Shown: piece by piece, positions 6,729 through 14,540 of the stretch
Numbering within the stretch: position 1 is the first letter of the stretch
Layout: the number at the start of each line of letters is the position of its first letter
The notes under the pieces: generated by a model
Database searches by the model: none
Seen by the model: the letters and a program-made list of their open reading frames with translations, nothing else
Told to the model about the DNA's origin: nothing
Assembly: GCA_035873375.1 (NCBI GenBank)
Contig: JAYWMQ010000048.1
Location: 1 to 48,112 of the forward strand
Source: Nitrospirota bacterium
GTDB taxonomy: Bacteria; Nitrospirota; Thermodesulfovibrionia; Thermodesulfovibrionales; JdFR-85
Length of the DNA: 48,112 nt
Direction of reading: 5' to 3'
Position numbers and translations under genes: made by a program

Positions 6729-8387
6729 ATGAACTGGCTGTTTTATCATATAGGAGAAGAATATGCGATAGCATTAATATGCTTTGCCCTGTCAATCAGG
6801 GTTTTATCCATCTCCCGTTCGGAAAACCCCGCCCTTGACAAAGAGAAAAGAAGCAGAATGTTCCTCATCAGTTCAGGGTTCGTGCTGCTGGGTATCAGCA
6901 GTGTCATACACGCCACCATACACACTGCTGGTCTGGATGAAAACATCCTTTACCAGACACTCCTTGGCTACTGCCTTGGACTCCTTATACTGATAGTAGC
7001 TGTTTCCGTGGAAAAGCCCTGGACTAAAAAGGCCTTTCCACTGCTTTACCTTCCCCTTTTGATCCTGCTTTTCCCCGATGTCTACAGAAAATTTCCCATA
7101 TTCGGCGAGTTCAGACCACTGATATGGATTATCATTGCCTATCTCTCGGGAGTTGTTTGCATGCTCTATATCGCAGCATTCCATCATACCGGACTCAGGG
7201 CATATCTGTACCTTGCACTCGGACATGCCCTGATATGCATATCTGCAGTCCTGCTCTTTTTCCCGGCACCGATAGGGTCGACAATCTGGGTGTATGGTCA
7301 TCTCTTCAGGCCGGTGGGGTTCGGAATACTTTTTTTCAGCCTGAAACAGGAGGGACTTTTACAGTTAAAGGGAAGCATGCTCTACAGGACACTTACTGCA
7401 TTCAGCCTTCTCGCTGCCATCCCCCTGCTCGTCTTCGGCATGGTGGTCTTCTATGAAAACATTAATCCACTCCACCTCACAGGAAGAAGGATTATAGTCT
7501 TTCTTCTTCTGCTGATTACCCTGGCATCTGCACTGCTGTTCGGACTTGGCCTGATAATAAAACTTATACGCCCGCTGCTTACCCTGAAAGATGCCGTGGA
7601 CAAGCTTGCAGAAGAAGGATTCAATAAACAGATAGAGGTTAACAGCAGTGATGAGATAGGGGAGCTCTCCAGGGCATTCAATGATATGGTTGTCAAGTTG
7701 AATCACTCCCTTTCAGAACAGGACAGGTTGAGCAGACTTGCGGCTACAGGTGAACTGGCAGCCACGCTTGCACATGAGATTAAAAATCCCCTTAATGCAA
7801 TAGGAGGGGCCGCCCTGTATATCAAAAAGAACTTTAAAGGGAGCCTCATCCGGGAATTTTTAGGGATTATCTATGACGAGGTGGCAAGGATTAACAGGCT
7901 GACCACCACGCTGCTGGACTTTGCAAAGCCTGTAAAGCCCGAACCAGAGCCATCGGATATAAACAGGCTTGTCAAAGAAACACTCGGTTTTTTGAGACAG
8001 GAAAGCGAAGAGCAGGGTATAATTATCGAGACCGATTTGCAAAGAGATATCCCGGTAACCTCTTTTGACTACCACCAGATAAAGCAGGTGCTTATAAACC
8101 TCCTGATTAATTCTTTTGATGCCGTGGAGAAAAATGGTAAAATTAAAGTCAGCACCACTCTGTCCGGCAGGGGGCTGCTTCTTTCGGTCCAGGACAATGG
8201 AAAGGGTATTGGAGAGGAAGATATGGAGAATATTTTCAATCCCTTTTTCACCACCAGGACACGGGGAACCGGTCTCGGGCTGGCTGTATCGAGGAAGATA
8301 GCCAAGGAGCATGGTGGGGATATAACTGTTGAAAGTGAGCTCAACAAGGGAAGCATATTTATCCTGTTTTTACCACTGAAGAGATGA
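6729..8387 (+). CDS. Membrane-bound sensor histidine kinase (NtrB/AtoS-like)
   Basis: A 552-residue kinase. The first roughly 285 residues contain about nine hydrophobic segments, the last flanking the HAMP linker (IRPLLTLKDAVDKLAEEGF). The HisKA box TLAHEIKNPLNAIGG carries the phospho-acceptor His349. The ATPase domain has an N box (LINLLINSFDA), G1 DNGKGIG, the F-type segment NPFFTTRTRGTGLGLAVSRKIAKEHGG and ends normally. It senses a membrane or lipid-soluble signal through the multi-helix sensor, which I do not recognise. The gene overlaps the next by four bases (ATGA), so kinase and regulator are a two-component pair. The ATG at 6729 has no clear ribosome site; a later in-frame start is possible. 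Confidence 0.9.
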   Translation: MNWLFYHIGEEYAIALICFALSIRVLSISRSENPALDKEKRSRMFLISSGFVLLGISSVIHATIHTAGLDENILYQTLLGYCLGLLILIVAVSVEKPWTKKAFPLLYLPLLILLFPDVYRKFPIFGEFRPLIWIIIAYLSGVVCMLYIAAFHHTGLRAYLYLALGHALICISAVLLFFPAPIGSTIWVYGHLFRPVGFGILFFSLKQEGLLQLKGSMLYRTLTAFSLLAAIPLLVFGMVVFYENINPLHLTGRRIIVFLLLLITLASALLFGLGLIIKLIRPLLTLKDAVDKLAEEGFNKQIEVNSSDEIGELSRAFNDMVVKLNHSLSEQDRLSRLAATGELAATLAHEIKNPLNAIGGAALYIKKNFKGSLIREFLGIIYDEVARINRLTTTLLDFAKPVKPEPEPSDINRLVKETLGFLRQESEEQGIIIETDLQRDIPVTSFDYHQIKQVLINLLINSFDAVEKNGKIKVSTTLSGRGLLLSVQDNGKGIGEEDMENIFNPFFTTRTRGTGLGLAVSRKIAKEHGGDITVESELNKGSIFILFLPLKR

Positions 8388-8701
8388 AACAGACCATACT
8401 TATAGTTGACGACGAGATAAATTCACTGAAGGTGCTCTCAGCCACTCTCAGGAAAGAGAGATTCAATGTGGAGACCGCCAGAACCGGTGAAGAGGCGATA
8501 TCGCGGTTTAAAAACAACCATGTCGACCTGATAATATCGGATTACAAACTGCCGGGGATTGATGGCGAAACACTTCTCGAAGAGGTCAAGGCAAAGAACC
8601 CCAATATGCCTGTTATCCTCATGACTGCCTACGGCACTATTGAAAGGGCTGTAGATGCCATGAAGAAGGGCGCATACACCTATTTGACAAAACCTATTTG
8701 A
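8384..8701 (+). CDS. Receiver domain of NtrC-family regulator (5' fragment of frameshifted gene)
   Basis: A 105-residue receiver domain. It starts MKQTILIVDDEINSL, has the phospho-acceptor Asp53 in IISDYKLPG, the conserved Thr in MTAYG and Lys103 in YLTKP. In intact relatives the frame runs on as YLTKPVNLD into the AAA+ domain. Here a second copy of a 14-bp unit shifts the frame and a TGA ends the protein at residue 105. Removing one unit joins it cleanly to the next frame to give a regulator of about 450 residues. If the shift is real, the receiver is made as a separate domain. It overlaps the kinase gene by ATGA. Confidence 0.85.
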   Translation: MKQTILIVDDEINSLKVLSATLRKERFNVETARTGEEAISRFKNNHVDLIISDYKLPGIDGETLLEEVKAKNPNMPVILMTAYGTIERAVDAMKKGAYTYLTKPI

Positions 8702-8705
8702 CAAA
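8678..8705 (+). repeat. 14-bp tandem duplication that breaks the response-regulator frame
   Basis: The unit acctatttgacaaa occurs twice head to tail (8678-8691 and 8692-8705), followed by a partial third acct. Fourteen is not a multiple of three, so the extra copy shifts the reading frame. With one copy the protein reads YLTKPVNLD, exactly what NtrC relatives have at this place. Confidence 0.95.
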
Positions 8706-9738
8706 ACCTGTAAATCTCGATATCATGATATCCATGGTGAGGGATGCCTTGCAGAAGAGGGAATGGGTGCTGGAAACAAAGGAAGACATACCCGGCAGGT
8801 ATCAGTTCCTGAATATTATCGGTAAATCAGCAGCAATCCAGGAAGTATTCTCCATGATTCAACGCGTCAGCAAGACTGACGCCGCTGTCCTCATACTCGG
8901 CGAAAGCGGCACAGGCAAGGAACTGGTTGCACGGGCCCTTCACTATACCTCGCTGAGGGCAAACAGTCCGTTTATCCCCATAGACTGTACCACGATCCCC
9001 CCGGAGCTGATGGAGAGCGAGCTCTTTGGTTATGAAAAAGGGGCTTTTACCTGTGCCTATGACAACAAGGTCGGTCTTATCGAGATGTCAGAGGGAGGCA
9101 CCATATTTTTTGACGAGATCGGTGACCTCGACTTTGCACTCCAGAAAAAACTGCTCAGGTTCCTTCAGGAAAAGGAGGTTCACAGGCTTGGCGGAAAGAA
9201 GAAGATAAAGGTCGATGTCCGTATCCTTGCCGCAACCAACAGAAATATAGAGGAGGCGGTTGAAAAGGGTGACTTCAGGGCAGACCTTTACTACAGGCTC
9301 AATGTTATAACAATTAACATCCCCCCGCTCAGGGAAAGGAAAGAGGACATCCCCATCATAGCCGCTCACTTCCTTGAATTCTTCAGCAGGAAAAACAAAA
9401 AAAACATTCCGGGTTTTGATTCAAAAGTCACTGACATCCTTATAAATCATGACTGGCCGGGCAATGTCAGGGAGCTTGAAAATGTTATTGAGCGTGCGGT
9501 TATTCTATGCCCTTACGAGCAGATAACAGTTGACTGTCTTCCCCGTAAACTCAAGCTGGTCGCTGAAGAAGACCGCTTTGGAACCGATGGGTTTAACCTC
9601 GTTGAGATGGAAAAAAGAGTTGTGCTGAAGGCCCTTGAGAAGACATCATGGAACCAGTCAAGGGCAGCAGCCCTTCTCGGTATAAGCCGCAAACAACTCA
9701 GGACCAGGATGAAGAACCTCGAATTGTTACCGGGATAG
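8698..9738 (+). CDS. Sigma-54 activator AAA+ and DNA-binding domains (3' fragment of frameshifted NtrC-family gene)
   Basis: This is the remainder of the regulator gene. The AAA+ domain has Walker A GESGTGKELVARAL, Walker B GTIFFDEIGDL and the WPGNVRELENVIERAV segment, followed by a Fis-type helix-turn-helix (NQSRAAALLGISRKQLRTRMK). The sigma-54-contacting loop reads GAFTCA rather than the near-invariant GAFTGA. The only start near the break is a TTG at 8698 that overlaps the upstream stop (TTGA) and lacks a ribosome site, so separate translation is doubtful. With the 14-bp repeat reduced to one copy this joins the receiver. The 3' end overlaps the convergent oxidoreductase gene by 12 bp. Confidence 0.85.
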   Translation: MTKPVNLDIMISMVRDALQKREWVLETKEDIPGRYQFLNIIGKSAAIQEVFSMIQRVSKTDAAVLILGESGTGKELVARALHYTSLRANSPFIPIDCTTIPPELMESELFGYEKGAFTCAYDNKVGLIEMSEGGTIFFDEIGDLDFALQKKLLRFLQEKEVHRLGGKKKIKVDVRILAATNRNIEEAVEKGDFRADLYYRLNVITINIPPLRERKEDIPIIAAHFLEFFSRKNKKNIPGFDSKVTDILINHDWPGNVRELENVIERAVILCPYEQITVDCLPRKLKLVAEEDRFGTDGFNLVEMEKRVVLKALEKTSWNQSRAAALLGISRKQLRTRMKNLELLPG

Positions 9739-10545
9739 ATACAGCAGGCTATAGTTTTTAATCTCCCTGTATGAAAAGACAGGGCCGTCTGTACAGATGT
9801 ATCTGGGACCTGCATAACAATGACCACATTTACCGACCCCGCACTTCATGTGTGCCTCAAGAGTGGTAATTATTCTCTCCTCAGGCATTCCAAAGAGGAA
9901 TAGCTCTCCCATGGCGGCCTTTATCATCACCTCGGGGCCGCATATATAGGCTGCGGCCTTCTGCAGGTCTGAATGCACCTCCTGCCAGAGGCCTGTTACC
10001 AGACCGACATGGCCCTTCCAGCCTTTATCAGCCCTGTCCACAGTGAGAAGGACCTTTATTCCCCTCTCCTTCCAGCCCTTCATCTCATCCCTGAAGACAA
10101 TATCATCAGGAGTTCTTGCACCGTACAGGAGCGTTACCTGACCCACATCCTCTCTTTTTTTCATAAACCACTGGAGAAGCGGTCTTAACGGGGCCATGCC
10201 GATCCCGCCTGCAACTACTACAACATCCCTGCCCCTGGAGATATCCAGGGGAAAGCCGTTGCCATAGGGACCTCTCAGCCATAACGAATCTCCGGCTTTC
10301 AGGGAATGGATTGCCCCGGTAACGAGGCCGGCCCTCCTTATGCACAGCTCCACCGTATTACCCTTTCCGGAAAGGGATGTCACTGATATGGGAACCTCTC
10401 CTGCACCCCATACCGAAACCATAAAGAACTGTCCCGGTGCATATTCAAGCGGCATTTGAGTCCTTACCCTGAAGAGGCTCACGTCCCTGCCCTCGGGTAT
10501 AATCTCCTCGATCTTTCCGCTTACAGGCAAGTATATATTTTTCAT
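9727..10545 (-). CDS. FAD/NAD(P)-binding oxidoreductase subunit (sulfhydrogenase gamma / AsrB-like)
   Basis: A 272-residue ferredoxin-NADP reductase-type flavoprotein. The FAD domain (EYAPGQFFMVSVWGAGE, about residues 35-50) is followed by the NAD(P)-binding domain (VVVVAGGIGMAPLRPLLQWF and YICGPEVMIKAAM). The C-terminus has a [2Fe-2S] set, Cys in CGVGKCGHC and a fourth Cys in YICTDGP. This is the pattern of the gamma subunit of Pyrococcus-type sulfhydrogenase and of AsrB, which exchange electrons with NAD(P)H. Here it is the third gene behind a formate dehydrogenase and an Fe-S subunit, so the likely role is NAD(P) reduction with electrons from formate, or the reverse. Confidence 0.85.
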   Translation of the reverse strand: MKNIYLPVSGKIEEIIPEGRDVSLFRVRTQMPLEYAPGQFFMVSVWGAGEVPISVTSLSGKGNTVELCIRRAGLVTGAIHSLKAGDSLWLRGPYGNGFPLDISRGRDVVVVAGGIGMAPLRPLLQWFMKKREDVGQVTLLYGARTPDDIVFRDEMKGWKERGIKVLLTVDRADKGWKGHVGLVTGLWQEVHSDLQKAAAYICGPEVMIKAAMGELFLFGMPEERIITTLEAHMKCGVGKCGHCYAGPRYICTDGPVFSYREIKNYSLLYLSR

Positions 10546-10659
10546 TTTTCACTTACCATTTTTCATTTGTCATTTGTTATTTGTTATTTGTTTTCCTCTT
10601 CCGTTGAATCCTGTTAATCCTGTCTGAGAAAATTCCTGTTTTTGCTTATCAGTTATTCT
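10546..10659. repeat. Short-word A/T-rich repeat tract between two operon genes
   Basis: On the plus strand 10546-10600 is built of imperfect reiterations of CATTTTTCA, CATTTGT and TATTTGT, and 10608-10624 has CCTGTTAATCCTGTCTG. There is no gene. The same AAAATGGTAA word occurs inside the coding sequence of nifEN at 37447-37479. The tract lies between the AsrA-like and AsrB-like genes and removes the usual ribosome site of the latter. Confidence 0.7.
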
Positions 10660-11778
10660 TTATTCTTCCTCTCCGTTAATGGCGAGTCCCTTTATCTCTG
10701 TTGCGATGGTTGCCATATCTATTTTCCCGGGACACGTTACGGCACATCTGCCACAACCCACACACCCGAATTCGTTCAGCGTCTCCGGATAGTGGACAAG
10801 CTTGTGGTAATACCACCTCATAGTCCTCAGAACCCTTTTTTCATTTGGCAGTATACCACCGGCCATTCGAGTAAAACCCTTGAAGAGACATGTATCCCAA
10901 AGCCTTATCCTCTCTACACCGTCTGGGTATGTCCTGTCGGTTACAGTGAAGCACGTACAGAGTGGACAGTCATAAACACAGCCGCCGCACTCAAAACATC
11001 GCCCCGCAACCTTTTGCCAGAAGTCGTCCTTTAACCGTCCGGCAAGGATCATCCGGCGGGGGCTTTCAAGGCTTATCCGCTTCTGAAACCTCGCCTTTGC
11101 ACTCAGAAAAACCTCGTACTGATCATCATAGTCTGTCTTTCGTGGTCTGCTGAAGAGAAAGGACATCCCCCTGACTGTCTTTATTCCCTCAGCAGAGGCT
11201 GCCTGAACAAAGTACCTGTTGCCAAGGTCGGTCAACTGTATGTCAAAACCCTCATCAAGATAAGGGCCTGTTCCAAGCCCGATGCAGAAGCATGTCGGAT
11301 CAGGGTTATTGCAGACAACAGAGATAAACAGGGTATTCTTCCTCCGCTGCTCATAATATGGATCCCTGTACCCTTCGAGATAGAATCTGTCCAGGAGCCT
11401 GATGGCAGAGATGTCGCAGGACCTGACACCAAAGATGACACGCTTCTTTTTATCCATCAGGTCCAGAATCCTGTTTTTTCCAGAAGATTCCTTCATGTGC
11501 ACGTCAGGGGATACGGGTTGCGGTCTGGAGGGAAAAGCCAACTCGTGACTCGTAACCTTTAATCTGAGCATGGGGTCGTATTGGGGGATAAGGAATTCCT
11601 TGGGCGAAGGCAGCGATGCAGGGGAGTCAAGTATGACCTCATGAATCTGCTCAACGCTCCTGAAGACGATATCCTTGCCCTCATCATCCCTTAACGGTCC
11701 GATAAGGTCCTTCTCTTTTCTTAACTGCCTCAGCCAGTAAGAGAGGTGATTTTTTTCAAGTATCCATTCGTTCTTCAT
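10660..11778 (-). CDS. 4Fe-4S electron-transfer subunit (sulfhydrogenase beta / AsrA-like)
   Basis: A 372-residue iron-sulfur protein. The middle has the conserved FGVRSCDISAIRLLDRFYLEGYRDPYY block of the HydB/AsrA family. The C-terminal ferredoxin-like part has two Cys sets, CFECGGCVYDCPLC and CVGCGRCAVTCPG, for two [4Fe-4S] clusters. Such subunits pass electrons between the catalytic subunit and the flavoprotein encoded next. The gene overlaps the formate dehydrogenase gene by four bases (ATGA), so the products are probably made in fixed ratio. The family also serves hydrogenases and anaerobic sulfite reductase; context selects formate dehydrogenase. Confidence 0.85.
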   Translation of the reverse strand: MKNEWILEKNHLSYWLRQLRKEKDLIGPLRDDEGKDIVFRSVEQIHEVILDSPASLPSPKEFLIPQYDPMLRLKVTSHELAFPSRPQPVSPDVHMKESSGKNRILDLMDKKKRVIFGVRSCDISAIRLLDRFYLEGYRDPYYEQRRKNTLFISVVCNNPDPTCFCIGLGTGPYLDEGFDIQLTDLGNRYFVQAASAEGIKTVRGMSFLFSRPRKTDYDDQYEVFLSAKARFQKRISLESPRRMILAGRLKDDFWQKVAGRCFECGGCVYDCPLCTCFTVTDRTYPDGVERIRLWDTCLFKGFTRMAGGILPNEKRVLRTMRWYYHKLVHYPETLNEFGCVGCGRCAVTCPGKIDMATIATEIKGLAINGEEE

Positions 11779-13811
11779 GTCTCGATCTTCTCAATCTTTA
11801 CTGCACAGACCTTGTATTCCGGTATTTTTGCCCCAGGGTCTGTGGCCGGGTTTGTCAGGATATTTGCAGCAGCCTCCATGAAATGAAACGGGATGAAGAC
11901 CGTTCCCTCAGGGGTTCTCCCGGTCACAAGGGCCCTCGGCTCTATCGAGCCCCTCCTTGAACTAACCCTCACCCTTGTCCTTTTTCCGATACCGAGCCTT
12001 TCTGCATCAGCGGGGTTTATCTCTACGAGGCATTCAGGCTCTTCCCTTTCAAGCACAGTGGTCCTCCTGCACATCGTCCCTGTATGATAATGGAATGAGA
12101 GGCGTCCGGTTGTAAGGAGAAAGGGGTATGCCTCATCAGGCGGCTCGTCAGGCGGCAGGAAATCCACTGTAATGAACGAGCCAAGCCCCTTGGCAAATTT
12201 CTTTCTGTGCAGGTAGGGGGTTCCGGGATGGCTGCTGTCAGGGCAGGGCCATTGAAGGCCGAACCCCCCTGATAGCCTGTGGTGGAGTATACCTCCGTAA
12301 GACGGAGTAAGGAGGGCTATCTCCTCCATAACCTCATAGGGGCCCCTGTAGGACATGCTGTAACCCATCTTTTCTGCAAGGGCACATATTATCTCGCCAT
12401 CAGGCATTGATTCACCAACCGGTCCGACCGCCCTGCCGAGAAGCTGAACTCTCCGCTCGGTATTTGTAAAGGTACCTTCCTTTTCGGCAAAGGATGCAGC
12501 GGGCAGGATTACGTCGGCAAGGCTTGAGGTCTCGTTTGGGAATATGTCCTGTACAACAAGGAACTCAAGCATTTCCATAGACTCCCTGACATGATGAAGG
12601 TCAGGGTCGGACATCAGGGGATTTTCTCCCATTATGTACATGGCCTTCAGACTGCCCACACGTGCTGCATCCATCATCTCCATTATTGTCAGCCCGGGAT
12701 TGACGGGGAGTTTTTTGCGCCATGCCCTTTCAAACTTCCTTCTTGCCCGCGCGTCAGTCACTTTCTGATATCCACTGTAAACATTCGGCAGTGCCCCCAT
12801 ATCGCAGGCCCCCTGCACATTGTTCTGTCCCCTCAGCGGGTTGATACCGGACATCGGCAGGCCGATATGTCCGGAGAGCATGACCAGGTTGGCACAGGCC
12901 CTTACATTGTCCACCCCGGTTATATGTTGTGTAATCCCCATTGCATAAAAAAGCATGGAGCGTTTCTCCATGGCATATATCCTTGCCACACGCCTTATAT
13001 CATTGGCCTTGACCCCGGTAATCCCCTCAACAGTTGCCGGTGAATAACGCTTCAGCTCCTCTTCAAAGGGGTCGAAATTCTCGGTCCTTCTTCTGACAAA
13101 GTCGGCATCCACAAGCCCTTCGCTCACTATTACATTCATTATCCCCATCAGAAGGGCAACGTCTGTGCCGCTGCGGTGCCTGAGGTGGATATGGGCAAAC
13201 TCTGCTATCTGTGTCCTTCTCGGGTCTGCAACTATCAGTGTTGCCCCACGGTCAACGGCCTCAAGCATATGCATACCGATCATCGGGTGCTGTTCCGTGG
13301 TGTTCGAACCAATCACAAAGAGGAGGCTTGCATCAGCAATCTCGCTTATGGAGTTGGTCATTGCCCCGGAACCGAATGCAGCAGCCAGACCACCCACGGT
13401 TGAGGAGTGACAGAGCCTGGCACAGTGGTCAATGTTGTTTGTACCAAGCACGGCCCTTGCAAACTTCATCATCAGGTAGTTTTCTTCATTTGTACACTTT
13501 GCTGAACTGAGAATCCCTGTGGAGTCAGGCCCGTGTTTTGTCCTGATCTCACCAAGGCGTGCTGCTACAAGGGTCAATGCCTCATCCCAGGTGGCCCTTT
13601 TCAGGCTTTTCCCTTCTCTTATCAGGGGATATTTCAGTCTGTCGGGGTGGGTGGCAAACTCATGGGCATTCCAGCCCTTTACACAGAGGCTCCCCCTGTT
13701 TACCGGGTGGGCCCTGCTCGGAGAGGTGCCTGTAATCCGCCCGTTCTCCACATGGAGGTAGAGGCCGCAACCGCAGCCGCAGTAGGGACAGACCGTCATA
13801 ATCTTCTTCAT
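11775..13811 (-). CDS. fdhA: Molybdenum/tungsten formate dehydrogenase, catalytic subunit (Cys type)
   Basis: A 678-residue molybdopterin oxidoreductase. It starts with a [4Fe-4S] motif, CPYCGCGCG then Cys in GSLCVKGWN. The active-site segment is DHCARLCHSSTV, where the residue that is selenocysteine in many formate dehydrogenases is Cys, followed by the conserved His. Pterin-binding blocks NPLRGQNNVQGACDMGALPN and the C-terminal LLTTGRLSFHYHTGTM are present. It oxidises formate to CO2 or runs in reverse. It has no N-terminal ferredoxin extension, so it depends on the two Fe-S/flavin subunits encoded downstream. A consensus extended -10 lies seven bases from the ATG and no ribosome site is seen, suggesting a leaderless mRNA. 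Confidence 0.92.
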   Translation of the reverse strand: MKKIMTVCPYCGCGCGLYLHVENGRITGTSPSRAHPVNRGSLCVKGWNAHEFATHPDRLKYPLIREGKSLKRATWDEALTLVAARLGEIRTKHGPDSTGILSSAKCTNEENYLMMKFARAVLGTNNIDHCARLCHSSTVGGLAAAFGSGAMTNSISEIADASLLFVIGSNTTEQHPMIGMHMLEAVDRGATLIVADPRRTQIAEFAHIHLRHRSGTDVALLMGIMNVIVSEGLVDADFVRRRTENFDPFEEELKRYSPATVEGITGVKANDIRRVARIYAMEKRSMLFYAMGITQHITGVDNVRACANLVMLSGHIGLPMSGINPLRGQNNVQGACDMGALPNVYSGYQKVTDARARRKFERAWRKKLPVNPGLTIMEMMDAARVGSLKAMYIMGENPLMSDPDLHHVRESMEMLEFLVVQDIFPNETSSLADVILPAASFAEKEGTFTNTERRVQLLGRAVGPVGESMPDGEIICALAEKMGYSMSYRGPYEVMEEIALLTPSYGGILHHRLSGGFGLQWPCPDSSHPGTPYLHRKKFAKGLGSFITVDFLPPDEPPDEAYPFLLTTGRLSFHYHTGTMCRRTTVLEREEPECLVEINPADAERLGIGKRTRVRVSSRRGSIEPRALVTGRTPEGTVFIPFHFMEAAANILTNPATDPGAKIPEYKVCAVKIEKIET

Positions 13812-13818
13812 AGAGGTT

Positions 13819-13847
13819 ATTATAGCAGAGGGCGTATCATCTGTATA
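13819..13847 (-). promoter_or_regulatory. Promoter of the fdh operon, placed at the start codon
   Basis: Minus strand TATACA (13847-13842), 17-bp spacer ending in TGC, then TATAAT (13824-13819): a perfect extended -10. Only seven bases (AACCTCT) separate the -10 box from the fdhA ATG, so transcription should begin at or next to the start codon. Confidence 0.65.
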
Positions 13848-13887
13848 TGTCCGGATTGATTCCCGATCTGCTGTAAGGAGATAAATT

Positions 13888-13896
13888 TGATATAAT
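13888..13896 (+). promoter_or_regulatory. Extended -10 element upstream of cutA
   Basis: TGATATAAT is an extended -10 match; the -35 region is not obvious. It would give a leader of about 90 nt before cutA. Confidence 0.4.
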
Positions 13897-13992
13897 AGAG
13901 ACTCGTTGATTCCCGGATGCAGAAAAGACAGCGGGTAATCCCCAGGGCTTCAAGGATGTCCGGGCAGGTCCCGACTTAAGGAGGTTAAGGTT

Positions 13993-14310
13993 ATGGAGTA
14001 TTCAGTTGTTTTCATTACAGCACCTGATGAAGAAGAAGCAGCAAGGATTGCAAGGACTATTGTTGAAGAAAGGCTCGCAGGGTGTGTGAATATCGTAAAG
14101 GGCATACGTTCAATCTATAGCTGGGAAGGGAAGATAGAGGATGAACACGAGGTCCTTATGATTGTAAAGACAAAAAGGGCCCTCTTCACAGTACTTGAGA
14201 AGAGGGTGAAAGAACTCCATTCCTATAGCGTACCGGAGATAATTTCACTTCCGCTTGTTGAGGGCTCTGAAGATTATCTGAAGTGGCTTGATAATGAATT
14301 GATACGTTGA
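13993..14310 (+). CDS. cutA: CutA1 divalent-cation tolerance protein
   Basis: A 105-residue protein with the full CutA1 pattern: VVFITAPDEEEAARIARTIVEERLAGCVNI, then the SIYSWEGKIEDEHEVLMIVKT and the HSYSVPEIISLPLVEGSEDYLKWL segments. CutA1 proteins form very stable trimers with a ferredoxin-like fold and bind copper and other divalent metals; their physiological role is uncertain. A strong ribosome site (AAGGAGG) precedes the ATG. It ends two bases before the convergent NifU-like gene. Confidence 0.95.
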   Translation: MEYSVVFITAPDEEEAARIARTIVEERLAGCVNIVKGIRSIYSWEGKIEDEHEVLMIVKTKRALFTVLEKRVKELHSYSVPEIISLPLVEGSEDYLKWLDNELIR

Positions 14311-14312
14311 CC

Positions 14313-14540
14313 CTATACTGCCTCTACTGCCTTGACCTCAGGGATATCCTGCTTCATTGCAGTCTCAATCCCTCCCTTCAGTGTCATTATGGACATGGGA
14401 CATGTACCGCAGGCGCCAACGAGTCTCACCTTTACGATATTGTCATCTGTAATCTCAACGAGTTCGACGTCTCCACCATCCCTCTGAAGCGTTGGCCTGA
14501 TCCTGTTTATCACCTCTTCAACCTTTGTCCTGTCAATCAT
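14313..14540 (-). CDS. NifU-like Fe-S scaffold domain protein (Nfu)
   Basis: A 75-residue protein equal to the C-terminal domain of NifU. The motif VGACGTCPMSIMTLKGGIE holds the CxxC pair that binds a [4Fe-4S] cluster for transfer to target enzymes. RPTLQRDGGDVELVEI is the other conserved block. Proteins of this size are common in anaerobes rich in Fe-S enzymes; it may help to supply the dehydrogenase and nitrogenase here, but it is not in the nif operon. Ribosome site AGAGGAG precedes the ATG. Confidence 0.92.
   Translation of the reverse strand: MIDRTKVEEVINRIRPTLQRDGGDVELVEITDDNIVKVRLVGACGTCPMSIMTLKGGIETAMKQDIPEVKAVEAV

Noticed and set aside
6394-6838. Plus-strand frames of 73 and 100 codons upstream of the histidine kinase
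   Set aside because: They have no ribosome site, no recognisable pattern, and the second runs into the kinase gene in another frame.
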